Positions 42,554 through 51,402 of a stretch of 64,000 nt of DNA are shown one piece after another. The translations under genes were made by a program, and so were the position numbers. Positions within the stretch are counted from its first letter, which is position 1, and each line of letters begins with the position of its first letter. The DNA comes from Rhodothermia bacterium (GTDB taxonomy: Bacteria; Bacteroidota; Rhodothermia; Balneolales; Balneolaceae). The notes below the pieces were generated by a model. That model made no database searches. It was given only the letters and a program-made list of their open reading frames with translations, and was not told the DNA's origin. The stretch lies in the NCBI GenBank assembly GCA_030427885.1, contig JAUICM010000003.1, positions 555,783 through 619,782 of the forward strand, read 5' to 3'.

Positions 42554-44320
42554 TCAATTCGATTTACCATCTGAATAGGTCTCCCGGTAAAAATAGTCAT
42601 CGGAAGGACGTCCAGGAGGACCTGTTAAATTAGGCTCTCCATCTGTTGAACCGGATCCCGTAAGATAACGGTCAACAACTTCAGGCCTGCCCTGCTTTGC
42701 AGCTTCGAGCATCAGCAAAACAAGGGGCTCTGGTGAATCAAATTTCGTATATATATGGTCAGTGGTTGGACGAAAAAAGCCATCGTGAAAATGAGCATTA
42801 ATGATGTTATTTCCAATAACTTCTGCCAGCCGCAGGAACTCTTCTTTATCTGTTATTTCATACAGGTCCAATATTGCGGTTAAGATGGTGGCATCTGAGA
42901 TCTCTGATTCAAAGTTCAGTTTTGGTTCGGTCCCAATGCTTTCTCCAATATCTCCAAGCTTCCAATCGATCATGATATTTCTTACCACATTCCAGAATAT
43001 ATCTTCGCCTCCGGTCAGTTTGGCTGCAGTGATATAAGCTAAAAGCATAGTTCCATCCGGTTCTATTGCTCTGAAAGGCGTTCCCTTTCTTCCATAATAC
43101 CCGGTCCGGGGATAAACCTCCCCACTCAGATCCGTTCCATCCGACCACATCGGTTTAAATACATTGCGCTCTGAATCATACCCCCTTTCAGCATAGGATC
43201 TCAGACCACTCAATACCCATTTCCTGATCTTCGAGGCCATCTTGATATCATCGAGCTGCTCCGATTGATACAGTAGCATAAATGAACTCTGGCCATACAA
43301 AGTTCTCACCCTGCCTCCCCAAAGTACGTTCCCTTCCAGAGCTATATCGCCATATTTTTCCCCAAACTGGTTTTTAGCCCGGTCTCCATATCTGGAAAAA
43401 GTCAATTCACCGGTAAGTGGAGTTTCTTTGGGTGGTTCCTCGAGTTGAACAGGCTGACTGTATTGATAGACCCCTAACCCAGTCTTTTCATTTCGCGCTC
43501 TTACATATTGTTCGTACAATCTCAGCCCCCACGTTCCCGGCCCTTCATTACTGGTTCTTCTATAAAGAAATAAAGCGGCATCTACCAGGTCAGTTCCTGC
43601 ATTAATGAACGTAAGTCCTCTACCCTGAAAGAATGGTTTTGCTTGTTTGAATTGATGACTCCATAACTCACCCATCTCTTTGTTATACTCCCCATGGCGA
43701 TTCAGGTCCAATACTTCCCAATCTAAAACATGAGCATTCCACATGGCTTCGATCATCTTCCTGGTTGAAGATGAGTCTACTTCCCACATTAATTCGTAGT
43801 AAGGAAAATGACTTTTTAATTCATGAGGTCTGTCATCGAATTTGGGTTCCTGGGTCTGGAGATCCACGAACTGATGCCCTCCCCAGCGAAGTAATCCATT
43901 CGTATCACTTTCCTTCTCGAACATATAACTGACGGTTTCTTCAGCGGCTTTACGATACTTTGGGTCTCCCGTTAATGCTGTCAGACCAGTTAGCACCCGC
44001 ATCAAATTCTGTTGACTTGCAAAATTTGAGATGACCCATGAGTTATCTTCAAATTCCCACCTTACCGGCTCTTTAGTTCTCACATTGATACCATCGGCCA
44101 GCAATGGTGAGAGATCTGGTCCATAGGTATCCTTTCCATAGCGAAGTACATTATCAGCAAAAGTCTTAACAGTTTTAAGATAGGATGATTCGGAATTACT
44201 GACATCCTGTGCTGATGTTTTCAATGGCAGCATCATTAAAAGAGCCGCTGTAATAAGCAAAAATACAGCTGATGAAAACCTGAAAGGATCAGGTGCTACT
44301 AATGAAAATATCCTGTTCAA
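42554..44320 (-). CDS. Exported pectate lyase, probably PL2-like
   Basis: 588 residues with an export signal (RFSSAVFLLITAALLMMLPL, cleaved near TSAQD). Translation seems to start at a TTG (44320); the next Met is inside the signal. Long alpha-helical repeats with WGGHQFVDLQTQEPKFDDRP, HFPYYELMWEVDSSSTRKMI, AMWNAHVLDWEVLDLNRHGE and FDSPEPLVLLMLEAAKQGRP fit an alpha/alpha-barrel of PL2 size, which releases unsaturated oligogalacturonides by beta-elimination. I recognise the family with moderate confidence only; the pectin context supports a lyase or unsaturated-uronide enzyme. It is divergent from the GH28 gene with a shared type-A operator. Confidence 0.68.
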   Translation of the reverse strand: MNRIFSLVAPDPFRFSSAVFLLITAALLMMLPLKTSAQDVSNSESSYLKTVKTFADNVLRYGKDTYGPDLSPLLADGINVRTKEPVRWEFEDNSWVISNFASQQNLMRVLTGLTALTGDPKYRKAAEETVSYMFEKESDTNGLLRWGGHQFVDLQTQEPKFDDRPHELKSHFPYYELMWEVDSSSTRKMIEAMWNAHVLDWEVLDLNRHGEYNKEMGELWSHQFKQAKPFFQGRGLTFINAGTDLVDAALFLYRRTSNEGPGTWGLRLYEQYVRARNEKTGLGVYQYSQPVQLEEPPKETPLTGELTFSRYGDRAKNQFGEKYGDIALEGNVLWGGRVRTLYGQSSFMLLYQSEQLDDIKMASKIRKWVLSGLRSYAERGYDSERNVFKPMWSDGTDLSGEVYPRTGYYGRKGTPFRAIEPDGTMLLAYITAAKLTGGEDIFWNVVRNIMIDWKLGDIGESIGTEPKLNFESEISDATILTAILDLYEITDKEEFLRLAEVIGNNIINAHFHDGFFRPTTDHIYTKFDSPEPLVLLMLEAAKQGRPEVVDRYLTGSGSTDGEPNLTGPPGRPSDDYFYRETYSDGKSN

Positions 44321-44399
44321 TGTTAATCCTGAATTGACTCCGCCACACTTTTAAATATGTGGTACTTTGGTTGCAAAAGCTGGTTTTAATATATATAAT

Positions 44400-44410
44400 T
44401 TAACCGGTAA
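44400..44410. promoter_or_regulatory. LacI-type operator, type A, in divergent PL2/GH28 promoter
   Basis: TTAACCGGTAA matches the CTTAACCGGTTAAG site over its core. It lies 80 bp upstream of the lyase start and 76 bp upstream of the polygalacturonase start, so one repressor could control both directions. Confidence 0.65.
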
Positions 44411-44485
44411 CTTAAACAATAGATTCAACTCTGTTTCCGTTCAGAAAAGAGTTGGGCAGCGGAATAAAACAGCATAATTTTAAAG

Positions 44486-46078
44486 ATGAACAAACACCAA
44501 TTCAGTAAATGGTCTCCGGGAGTATTATTCCTGACACTAGTTTTAACTATTATTTTTTCAGGAAGTGCATTCAGTCAGATAACTCACATTCCGGATGAGA
44601 TCGCACCTGTTCATCCTCCTTTTCCTATGGAGCAGCTTACGAGACCGGATTTCCCTGATCGAACATTTAACATCCGCGATCATGGTGCCAAAACTCTTTC
44701 TGAAGCTCCTGACTTCAAGAATACTGAAGCTATTGCCAAAACGATCCACACAGCATCGGAAGCTGGTGGGGGTATTGTTCTTATCCCAAAAGGAAAATGG
44801 CTGACCGGACCGATCAACCTGAAGAGCAATATCAATTTAAAGATCGAAAAGGGAGCTGAGGTCCTGTTCAGTGAAGATAAAGAGGATTATTTACCAGTTG
44901 TGATTCAACGACATGAAGGCGTTGAAGCATATAACTACTCCCCTCCTATCTACGCTTTTGAAGTTGAAAATGTAGCTATTACTGGTAAAGGATTATTGAA
45001 TGCTCAGGGTGATCATTGGTGGACCTGGTTTGAAGAGCACGGACCACCGCCACGAGCTATTGCAACTAAAGTTCCTTTAGAAGAGCGTGATTTTGGTAAA
45101 GGTTCAGGCATGGAAGGTATGCGTCCGAGTTTTATTGTCTTCTGGAAATCCTCAAATATCCTGGTTGAGGGGATCAGTCTGTTGGATTCACCTATGTGGA
45201 ATGTTCACCTGATCTACAGCTCTAAAGCGATCGTACGTGATATCAATGTAAACAGTCTCAGGGCTCCAAATGGTGATGGTGTTGTTATCGACTCCTCTCA
45301 TGATATACTTATCGAGTACAATCATTTTCAGACCGGAGACGACGCTGTGGTACTTAAATCCGGGCTGAACGAAGAAGGACTACAGGTCAACATCCCTACC
45401 GAGAACGTGGTGGTTCGCAATTTTGAAGCCAAAAACGTTCGTACAGGCAGTGGCGGGGTTGTATTTGGAAGCGAGACTTCCGGAGGTATCAGGAATGTGT
45501 ATGTAAGTAATGCCTATTTTGATGGCAGTGATCGTGGCATTCGTTTTAAAACGGAACGTGGCCGTGGCAATGTGATCGAGAATATCTTTGTTGAGAATGT
45601 GAAAATGAAAAACATCACTCTGGAAGCGATCAACTTCAACACCTTTTATACCGGCCCTGAAGCAACCGGTCCCTCTCCTGCCGTAAGGAATATCAGCATC
45701 AAGAATGTAGACATTGATGGAGTACCTAAAGCCATTGTGCTTATTGGATTACCTGAAAAATGGCTCGAGAATATCACTTTGGAGAATATCACGGTAAAAA
45801 ATGCAGTTGAAGGAGCCCGTATAACCCGGGTAAAAAACCTGGTGATGAAAAACGTAAATATAAGTTCCGAAGAGCGCGCTATGATCGCTGAAGATGTATA
45901 TGAAATGGATCTGGAGCATATCAAACTAAAAAATAAGACAGATCATCTTCCGCTTCTCCTTACCGGACAATTCACGGGAGCGGTCTTTACCAGTGATTTC
46001 CCTTTGGGAAGTATCAAATTTGACGGCAAGCTTACCAAAGATATAATCCGCGAAGAACCAGCCGTTCAATCCTGGTAA
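44486..46078 (+). CDS. Polygalacturonase-type glycoside hydrolase, GH28
   Basis: 530 residues, signal peptide to about residue 30 (FSGSAFSQ), a right-handed beta-helix. GH28 features: FNIRDHGAKTLSEAPDFKNT at the start of the fold, APNGDGVVIDSSHDILIEYN with the first catalytic Asp, HFQTGDDAVVLKSG with the Asp pair, GGVVFGSETSGGIRNVYVSN in the place of the usual G-H-G, and RGIRFKTERGRG for R-I-K. The G-S-E variant is common in bacterial exo-acting and rhamnogalacturonan-acting GH28 enzymes, so exo-polygalacturonase is a reasonable but unproven guess. It is the only plus-strand gene in the left half of the locus; its stop is one base from the PL1 stop. Confidence 0.9.
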   Translation: MNKHQFSKWSPGVLFLTLVLTIIFSGSAFSQITHIPDEIAPVHPPFPMEQLTRPDFPDRTFNIRDHGAKTLSEAPDFKNTEAIAKTIHTASEAGGGIVLIPKGKWLTGPINLKSNINLKIEKGAEVLFSEDKEDYLPVVIQRHEGVEAYNYSPPIYAFEVENVAITGKGLLNAQGDHWWTWFEEHGPPPRAIATKVPLEERDFGKGSGMEGMRPSFIVFWKSSNILVEGISLLDSPMWNVHLIYSSKAIVRDINVNSLRAPNGDGVVIDSSHDILIEYNHFQTGDDAVVLKSGLNEEGLQVNIPTENVVVRNFEAKNVRTGSGGVVFGSETSGGIRNVYVSNAYFDGSDRGIRFKTERGRGNVIENIFVENVKMKNITLEAINFNTFYTGPEATGPSPAVRNISIKNVDIDGVPKAIVLIGLPEKWLENITLENITVKNAVEGARITRVKNLVMKNVNISSEERAMIAEDVYEMDLEHIKLKNKTDHLPLLLTGQFTGAVFTSDFPLGSIKFDGKLTKDIIREEPAVQSW

Positions 46079-46079
46079 C

Positions 46080-48104
46080 TTATTTAAGGAGCGTCATTTT
46101 TCGTGTTTGAAAAAGTCGCTCCCCATTCGGCATTGAACCTGTCAATTGATACATGTAGATCCCGGATGCAAGGGAGCCAGCATCAAAGGTAACCTCATGA
46201 CTTCCTGCATTCATCTTTCCATCTACCAGTGTTGCCACTTCACGACCCAGTATATCAAATACCTTCAGGCTTACTGCACTGTTCACTGACAATTGGTAGC
46301 TGATCACAGTAGAAGGGTTAAAAGGATTAGGATAGTTCTGATCTAATTTAAATTCTGCTGGAAGGGTCTCATTTTCTGTAGATGTTGCAGTTCCTGTTAC
46401 AAACGACGAAGATGTAGACCACCCTCCTGTAATACCATCCGCATTAATACCTCTGACTCTCCATTTGTGATAGGTATTACCCTCCAGAAACATAGCTGAA
46501 TCCGTGATCACAAAGGAGGTATCTGTAACTACCGTATCTAAGAGTACCTCATCATCCGAATTAGAAACATTGATCTGATATTTTGATGCATTTACAGCTT
46601 TGTTCCATATGAACGCTGTTTGGACTTCTACATTTATCTGCTGTACTGGCGAGATCAGGGTTGGATTAGCAGGAATGGGTTCTTTGACCGTATTATCACT
46701 GAGAGAATGGATATACAATTCCAGGTTAGAGTATCCTGAGTCTGTGATCTCTTTTCCATCAGCTGGTGATTCGGGATCTAAGCCATTTTCTGATTCCCAT
46801 TCATCCGGAATTCCATCATGATCCGAATCCTCGGGTGCTGTTGCAGATTCCAGGACCGGCCAGCCTCCTACTTGTACCTGAGAATCTATAATACCTGAAT
46901 ACTCTCCGAACACACCACCATAAGTAGCTTCTCCATTCTTGGTCTCTTCAATTATGCGCTGATCAAGTGAATCACGTTTTGGGAGTACAGCTCCGGCATT
47001 AGCCAGTACATTGAGGTATGCTTCTTCGGCTGTTTCGAAAGAAGGAAGTTCCGGAGCCGGGAATGCTTCCATCACCCTGATCGTGTCCATTTGTACCTGA
47101 CTGACCCGTTGGACACCCCCATCCCAGTTATCTTCACTTACATCAGGGAAACCAACTACCACATTATCCTCTATATGCCATTTGCCTAACATCGCAAAAT
47201 CACCACTAGGAGGTTTGGCATCCAGAATACGATAACTCTTTTCACCATCCGGAGTAGCAGGACCCGGTTTGTAATAATTGGCGATCATATTCTGATTTCC
47301 CTTTTCGCCACCATAGGCACTGTTATCACCCCAGTTATAGATCACATTATTTCTGTAATCAACCAGTTCAAGATCCGGGCGGCCACTATATCTGCTTCCA
47401 TTAAACCGAGGGTTACGACTGGTGTGATGTGCTAATAAATTATGATGGAAGCTTGCACCCTGTCCTCCCCAAATACCTCCATATCCGTGCTGTCCTTTAT
47501 CATGAACGGACTCATATAAACTTTCACTAAGGATATTCCATTGAAGGGTGAAGTTTACATTATCATAAAAACTTGCAGTTTCATCCACCGACCAACTCAT
47601 CGAACAATGATCGATTATAATATCAGTTTGTTCTCTGCCCCATATCGCATCTGGTTCGGCTCCCGAAATATCCCCTGGTCGCATTCTTAAGTATTGAATG
47701 ATCACATTATCAGCCGCGATCCTCAGGTTATATCCTTTTGTAGCGATGCCATCACCCGGGGCCGTTTGCCCAAAGATCGAAATGTCATCATCCTGGATCT
47801 TGAGTTCACTTAACAAATGGATCGTTCCCGAAACTCTGAATACCACTGTCCTTGCCCCTGATGCTTCAACCGCTGCTCGTAAACTGCCTGTTCCGGAATC
47901 ATTGAGATTTGTAACCTCATACACTGTACCTCCTCGTCCCCCGGTAGTAAATCGACCAAATCCTTCTGCACCCGGAAAAGCAAGAACTCCGACTGCCATA
48001 CTCTGAGAAATATGTGGAGTTTCAGTTTGAGCAACGGATACACTACTAAGAAGTCCATTTAAAAATAAAATGGAGAAACAGGATAAAACAGTTAAGCGAA
48101 GCAT
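46080..48104 (-). CDS. Secreted pectate lyase (PL1) with C-terminal sorting tail
   Basis: 674 residues. Signal peptide (about 1-26), then a PL1-type beta-helix (about 40-430): FPGAEGFGRFTTGGRGGTVY, LNDSGTGSLRAAVEASGART, IDHCSMSWSVDETASFYDNV and NPRFNGSRYSGRPDLELVDY with the likely catalytic Arg. A short calcium-loop-like segment follows (DSDHDGIPDEWESENGLDPE), then a fibronectin-III-like domain (about 490-590), and finally the type IX sorting tail (KLDQNYPNPFNPSTVISYQL ... FDILGREVATLVDG ... LASGIYMYQL). It should be exported to the cell surface, cleaving pectate outside the cell. It is the last gene of the GH105-CE12-CE8-uxaE-PL1 unit, 11 bp after uxaE. Confidence 0.93.
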   Translation of the reverse strand: MLRLTVLSCFSILFLNGLLSSVSVAQTETPHISQSMAVGVLAFPGAEGFGRFTTGGRGGTVYEVTNLNDSGTGSLRAAVEASGARTVVFRVSGTIHLLSELKIQDDDISIFGQTAPGDGIATKGYNLRIAADNVIIQYLRMRPGDISGAEPDAIWGREQTDIIIDHCSMSWSVDETASFYDNVNFTLQWNILSESLYESVHDKGQHGYGGIWGGQGASFHHNLLAHHTSRNPRFNGSRYSGRPDLELVDYRNNVIYNWGDNSAYGGEKGNQNMIANYYKPGPATPDGEKSYRILDAKPPSGDFAMLGKWHIEDNVVVGFPDVSEDNWDGGVQRVSQVQMDTIRVMEAFPAPELPSFETAEEAYLNVLANAGAVLPKRDSLDQRIIEETKNGEATYGGVFGEYSGIIDSQVQVGGWPVLESATAPEDSDHDGIPDEWESENGLDPESPADGKEITDSGYSNLELYIHSLSDNTVKEPIPANPTLISPVQQINVEVQTAFIWNKAVNASKYQINVSNSDDEVLLDTVVTDTSFVITDSAMFLEGNTYHKWRVRGINADGITGGWSTSSSFVTGTATSTENETLPAEFKLDQNYPNPFNPSTVISYQLSVNSAVSLKVFDILGREVATLVDGKMNAGSHEVTFDAGSLASGIYMYQLTGSMPNGERLFQTRKMTLLK

Positions 48105-48115
48105 AAAAAAGATCT

Positions 48116-49636
48116 TTAAGCGAAGGGTGACAAATGTTTCTCGAAATGACGAAGCAGGAAGCCTTCGTAAAGCTCTTCGTTTTCTTCGAGAGAGGTCATA
48201 AGTTCTTTTTTGAAATCTTTTGCTTCAGGTAATGAACCTGAAAGAACCGACCCAAAAGCCACATGCAGTACCTGACGTGCGTGATTATCGTCCAGGTAAT
48301 CTGGTAGTTTTTCATCTGATACCGAAGCCGGATCCTCTATTTTACTCAGGTCCGCAGAAATGTGATAAGTCTTCTTATCGTCGTTAAATCGTTTGATCGA
48401 GAACGACATGATCTTTCTGAATAACTCCGGATTGCATACAGACAATGCTCTCAAAGCTTCAAGATAACTAGTACCTGCAGTTTTTACGTGAACGGCTCCC
48501 AGATTCAGGGATCCGATCACTTTATAAACGGTGAATTTATCACTCCCAGAATGAATACTCAGCTTATATCCACCAAACATATCCGCTATAGCAAGATGTT
48601 GTTCATATTCACTCTTGAATTGATCCAGATCACCTTTAAAGTCAATACCTTTCTCGAAATCGCCACAGAAACGCGGTGCAAGACTAGTTAACTCAACTCC
48701 TAAACGATACAATTCAGACGCCACAAGAAAATGCTCAAACAGAGTGGTAGGTTCTTCTGTTTCATCCACGGATAGTTCCAGTTCAGAAGGGTGATCTGGA
48801 TACGTGGATGAAATGTATTCAGCCATCATTTTTGTATGTGTGATCACTCTTCCATATTTCACCATTCCCTGAAGTAGTTCAGCTTCCGTAGGTTTGATCT
48901 TATATCCGGTTCGAAGCTGAACATTGCTATTCAGGATCCTGTTCAGCAACTCCCCTTTAGTTTCTTTCAATTCATCCCAGGGAAGGTCGTCTACACGGGC
49001 GTGCAATTCTTCCTCAGTAAGATCAGTCACTTCATTCACCACATAAGCGCTTGGGTCGATGGTAAACATGGTGTACCCAGCTTTCACCATTCGGTCGATA
49101 TCCGCTGGAGTTTTAAGGTGGTCTCCATCGGCTCCGAAACCATCATGGTACCCTTCCTGAAAAACAGAAAAAGAAGCAGCATCCATTACCTCATCCGCAG
49201 TACGATTGGTTCGCTCTAATTCACGAATGGACTGCTGAGCCAGTATTGGTTTGAAACCTGTTCCCTTTACGGAACGCAGATGCGCAGGTCCGGCATTCCC
49301 GAGGCGATCTCCAAATCCATAGGAGTCATTCTTTCCGATCAAAACTGCTTTTGCAAACTCGAAACGATCCCTGAGTGCTTCTGCGTTGCTGTGGTCAAGC
49401 GGACATTTCAGAGCGAGCTTGTCTCCTGCTTTCACTTCCTCTCCGTTAAATGCAGTATTGTTCTCTGCAGGCACAACGATCAGGTATTTTGTGATGCCTT
49501 CTTTAATCATAAAGAACAAGTCATCATTATCTTCATGGATCGAATTAACATATAACTTCGAGTCCCCCAGATGATCCATTATATTCTCAACATCTGATAC
49601 TACTTGTTGATCTGTTCCGTGCTTTTCAATGCTCAT
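48116..49636 (-). CDS. uxaE: Tagaturonate epimerase
   Basis: Epimerises D-tagaturonate to D-fructuronate, joining the galacturonate branch to the mannonate pathway without altronate enzymes; known from Thermotoga and many pectin users. 506 residues, close to family length. Blocks recognised: AKAVLIGKNDSYGFGDRLGN, GPAHLRSVKGTGFKPILAQQ, QEGYHDGFGADGDHLKT with candidate metal ligands, APRFCGDFEKGIDFKGDLDQ and GGYKLSIHSGSDKFTVYKVI. It sits between CE8 and PL1 in one transcription unit. No uxaB or uxaA is present, which supports the assignment. Confidence 0.88.
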   Translation of the reverse strand: MSIEKHGTDQQVVSDVENIMDHLGDSKLYVNSIHEDNDDLFFMIKEGITKYLIVVPAENNTAFNGEEVKAGDKLALKCPLDHSNAEALRDRFEFAKAVLIGKNDSYGFGDRLGNAGPAHLRSVKGTGFKPILAQQSIRELERTNRTADEVMDAASFSVFQEGYHDGFGADGDHLKTPADIDRMVKAGYTMFTIDPSAYVVNEVTDLTEEELHARVDDLPWDELKETKGELLNRILNSNVQLRTGYKIKPTEAELLQGMVKYGRVITHTKMMAEYISSTYPDHPSELELSVDETEEPTTLFEHFLVASELYRLGVELTSLAPRFCGDFEKGIDFKGDLDQFKSEYEQHLAIADMFGGYKLSIHSGSDKFTVYKVIGSLNLGAVHVKTAGTSYLEALRALSVCNPELFRKIMSFSIKRFNDDKKTYHISADLSKIEDPASVSDEKLPDYLDDNHARQVLHVAFGSVLSGSLPEAKDFKKELMTSLEENEELYEGFLLRHFEKHLSPFA

Positions 49637-49664
49637 ATTCCGATTGATTAATTGATTATATAAA

Positions 49665-50648
49665 CTATTTACTCTTATTAGCTTGCGGGTCCCAATTCCC
49701 GAAAATATTCTCCAGGGTGTACTTACCTGATTCTGTCTCAGTCAGCTGATGACTCCATTCCACTCGTCCTGAAGTAGAAGCTCCTGCTCCGGTAGTATTA
49801 AATTCGGCGTAATACAGCGCAGGCTCCGCCTCAGTTCTTGACCAGTTATGCCATCCTTCAGGGAGAATATGTCCCGCCATGTTTGAGTTGATAAATACTG
49901 TTTTTGCATGGTCTCGCCAGGGTCGGCCCAGGTAGACCTTATCAAGTTCATTTTCTGCCGTGAGTTCAGCATTCAGGAATACAAACCCAAATTCTGTTCC
50001 CTCATTTGTTGATGCAGCCGTGATATAAGAATTCTTTTTACTGTGAATAACACAATCTTCAAACACAGCTGTGGCTTCGCCAAAAATGAAATCCGTGGTC
50101 CCTTCGATATAACAATCTTTGAAATACTGACGTGCATTCTCACCTGCTGCATATAGGGTATCCTGATTACCGATGAAGCGGCAATTCTCGAAATATACCC
50201 GATCTCCTTCTACATGAACTGCTACCGCCTGTCCAACATCACCCGCTGAATTAATAACCGTAATGTTTTCAGCGTAAAAGTCGTTGGCCTCAACCTTAAG
50301 TGTATATGTAAAAAAGGTACTGTTTCTGCCACGGTCTATTTGTTTGAAATAATCTCCCCAGATGATAATGGTAGTTCGGGCATTTTCACCGATCAATGAT
50401 AACTTTGTATTCCAGGAGGGAACTCTGACCTTCTCTTGGTATTCTCCACTTTTGATAAAGATCAACACTCGTTCTTTTGGAAAGGCTTTACTGGCATCGA
50501 TCGCATCCTGGATAGAATTATAATCACCTGACCCGTCTTTAGCTACTATAAGATCATACGCACCAAGATCTGATTTGGCCATTAGTTCACCGGTTAAGTA
50601 AAACGGTAAAAAAACACCAACAGCTATGCTCAGCATCCGGAGATTCAT
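49665..50648 (-). CDS. Pectinesterase, CE8, exported
   Basis: Removes methyl esters from homogalacturonan. 327 residues with an N-terminal signal (MLSIAVGVFLPFYLTGELMA). The beta-helix carries the CE8 signatures QDTLY (162-166, with acid/base Asp163), DFIFG (186-190, nucleophile Asp186) and LGRPW (240-244, substrate-binding Arg/Trp). The start ATG overlaps the stop of the CE12 gene by one base (TAATG), so the two esterases are translationally coupled. uxaE starts 28 bp downstream. The site and substrate agree with the lyases in the same unit, which prefer de-esterified pectate. Confidence 0.95.
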   Translation of the reverse strand: MNLRMLSIAVGVFLPFYLTGELMAKSDLGAYDLIVAKDGSGDYNSIQDAIDASKAFPKERVLIFIKSGEYQEKVRVPSWNTKLSLIGENARTTIIIWGDYFKQIDRGRNSTFFTYTLKVEANDFYAENITVINSAGDVGQAVAVHVEGDRVYFENCRFIGNQDTLYAAGENARQYFKDCYIEGTTDFIFGEATAVFEDCVIHSKKNSYITAASTNEGTEFGFVFLNAELTAENELDKVYLGRPWRDHAKTVFINSNMAGHILPEGWHNWSRTEAEPALYYAEFNTTGAGASTSGRVEWSHQLTETESGKYTLENIFGNWDPQANKSK

Positions 50649-51400
50649 TATTTGTCCTCCGGTCTTTTGATGCGTGAACTTAATTCAAGCTTTTCTTCCT
50701 GAATCCCCTTTAACACCAGCTCAGCTATCATTCTGGCACCGGTCTCATTGAAATGGGTGTTATCTTTAACTCCATTCGGGTAGTTGGGATTCTGACCTGC
50801 CTCAAGATGTAGAAAAAGTAAAGTGGATTTATCCTCCCCTAATGTATTGTATAAAGTCTGGCTTATCCGGTCTATATCGATCAAAGGTACATCCAATTCT
50901 TTAGCAACTTCTCTCAGTAACTCAGAATATTGTTCATGAGTTTCAACCTGTTTGCCAGAGTTGTCAAACCTCCTTCTACTTACCGGAGTCAGTAAGATCG
51001 GAATAGCTTCTTTAGAACGGGTTTCACTCACATACTTCTTCAGATACATCTGAAATTCCTCCGGCTTAGTGTACGTCGCCTTCGAAGGCACTTCATCATT
51101 ATGCCCGAATTGAACAAATACATAATCCCCGGGTTCAAGTTTTTCCAGAATAGGATCCCATCTCCCTTCCTCTATAAAAGACCGGGTACTTCGGCCATTT
51201 CTGGCGTGATTCTCTACCGTAACAGTGGAATCAAAGAATTGAACAAATGGCATTCCCCAACCAGTTTCAGGAAAAGCACTTGCCCGTTTTATGGACATAG
51301 TGGAATCACCGACAAGAAATACTGTGATATCAGCCTTATCATAATCCAGTGAAGAAGTCAGCCCGGCGATCAGTAATAATATGGCTATTGTTGATCTCAA
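50648..51400 (-). CDS. Rhamnogalacturonan acetylesterase-like SGNH hydrolase (CE12)
   Basis: 250 residues with a short signal sequence (STIAILLLIAGLTSS). The SGNH blocks are complete: block I TVFLVGDSTMS (catalytic Ser), block II Gly region ENHARNGRSTRSF, block III FVQFGHNDE (Asn), and block V GVKDNTHFNETGA (Asp and His). The family removes acetyl groups from rhamnogalacturonan I. The start appears to be TTG at 51400, because the GH105 stop lies three bases upstream and no ATG is available before the signal. Tight coupling on both sides places it in the middle of the pectin operon. Confidence 0.88.
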   Translation of the reverse strand: MRSTIAILLLIAGLTSSLDYDKADITVFLVGDSTMSIKRASAFPETGWGMPFVQFFDSTVTVENHARNGRSTRSFIEEGRWDPILEKLEPGDYVFVQFGHNDEVPSKATYTKPEEFQMYLKKYVSETRSKEAIPILLTPVSRRRFDNSGKQVETHEQYSELLREVAKELDVPLIDIDRISQTLYNTLGEDKSTLLFLHLEAGQNPNYPNGVKDNTHFNETGARMIAELVLKGIQEEKLELSSRIKRPEDK

Positions 51401-51402
51401 AA

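Noticed and set aside
50586..50600. CACCGGTTAAG as another type-A operator
   Set aside because: It lies inside the pectinesterase signal-peptide coding region, matches only one arm, and no promoter is expected there.
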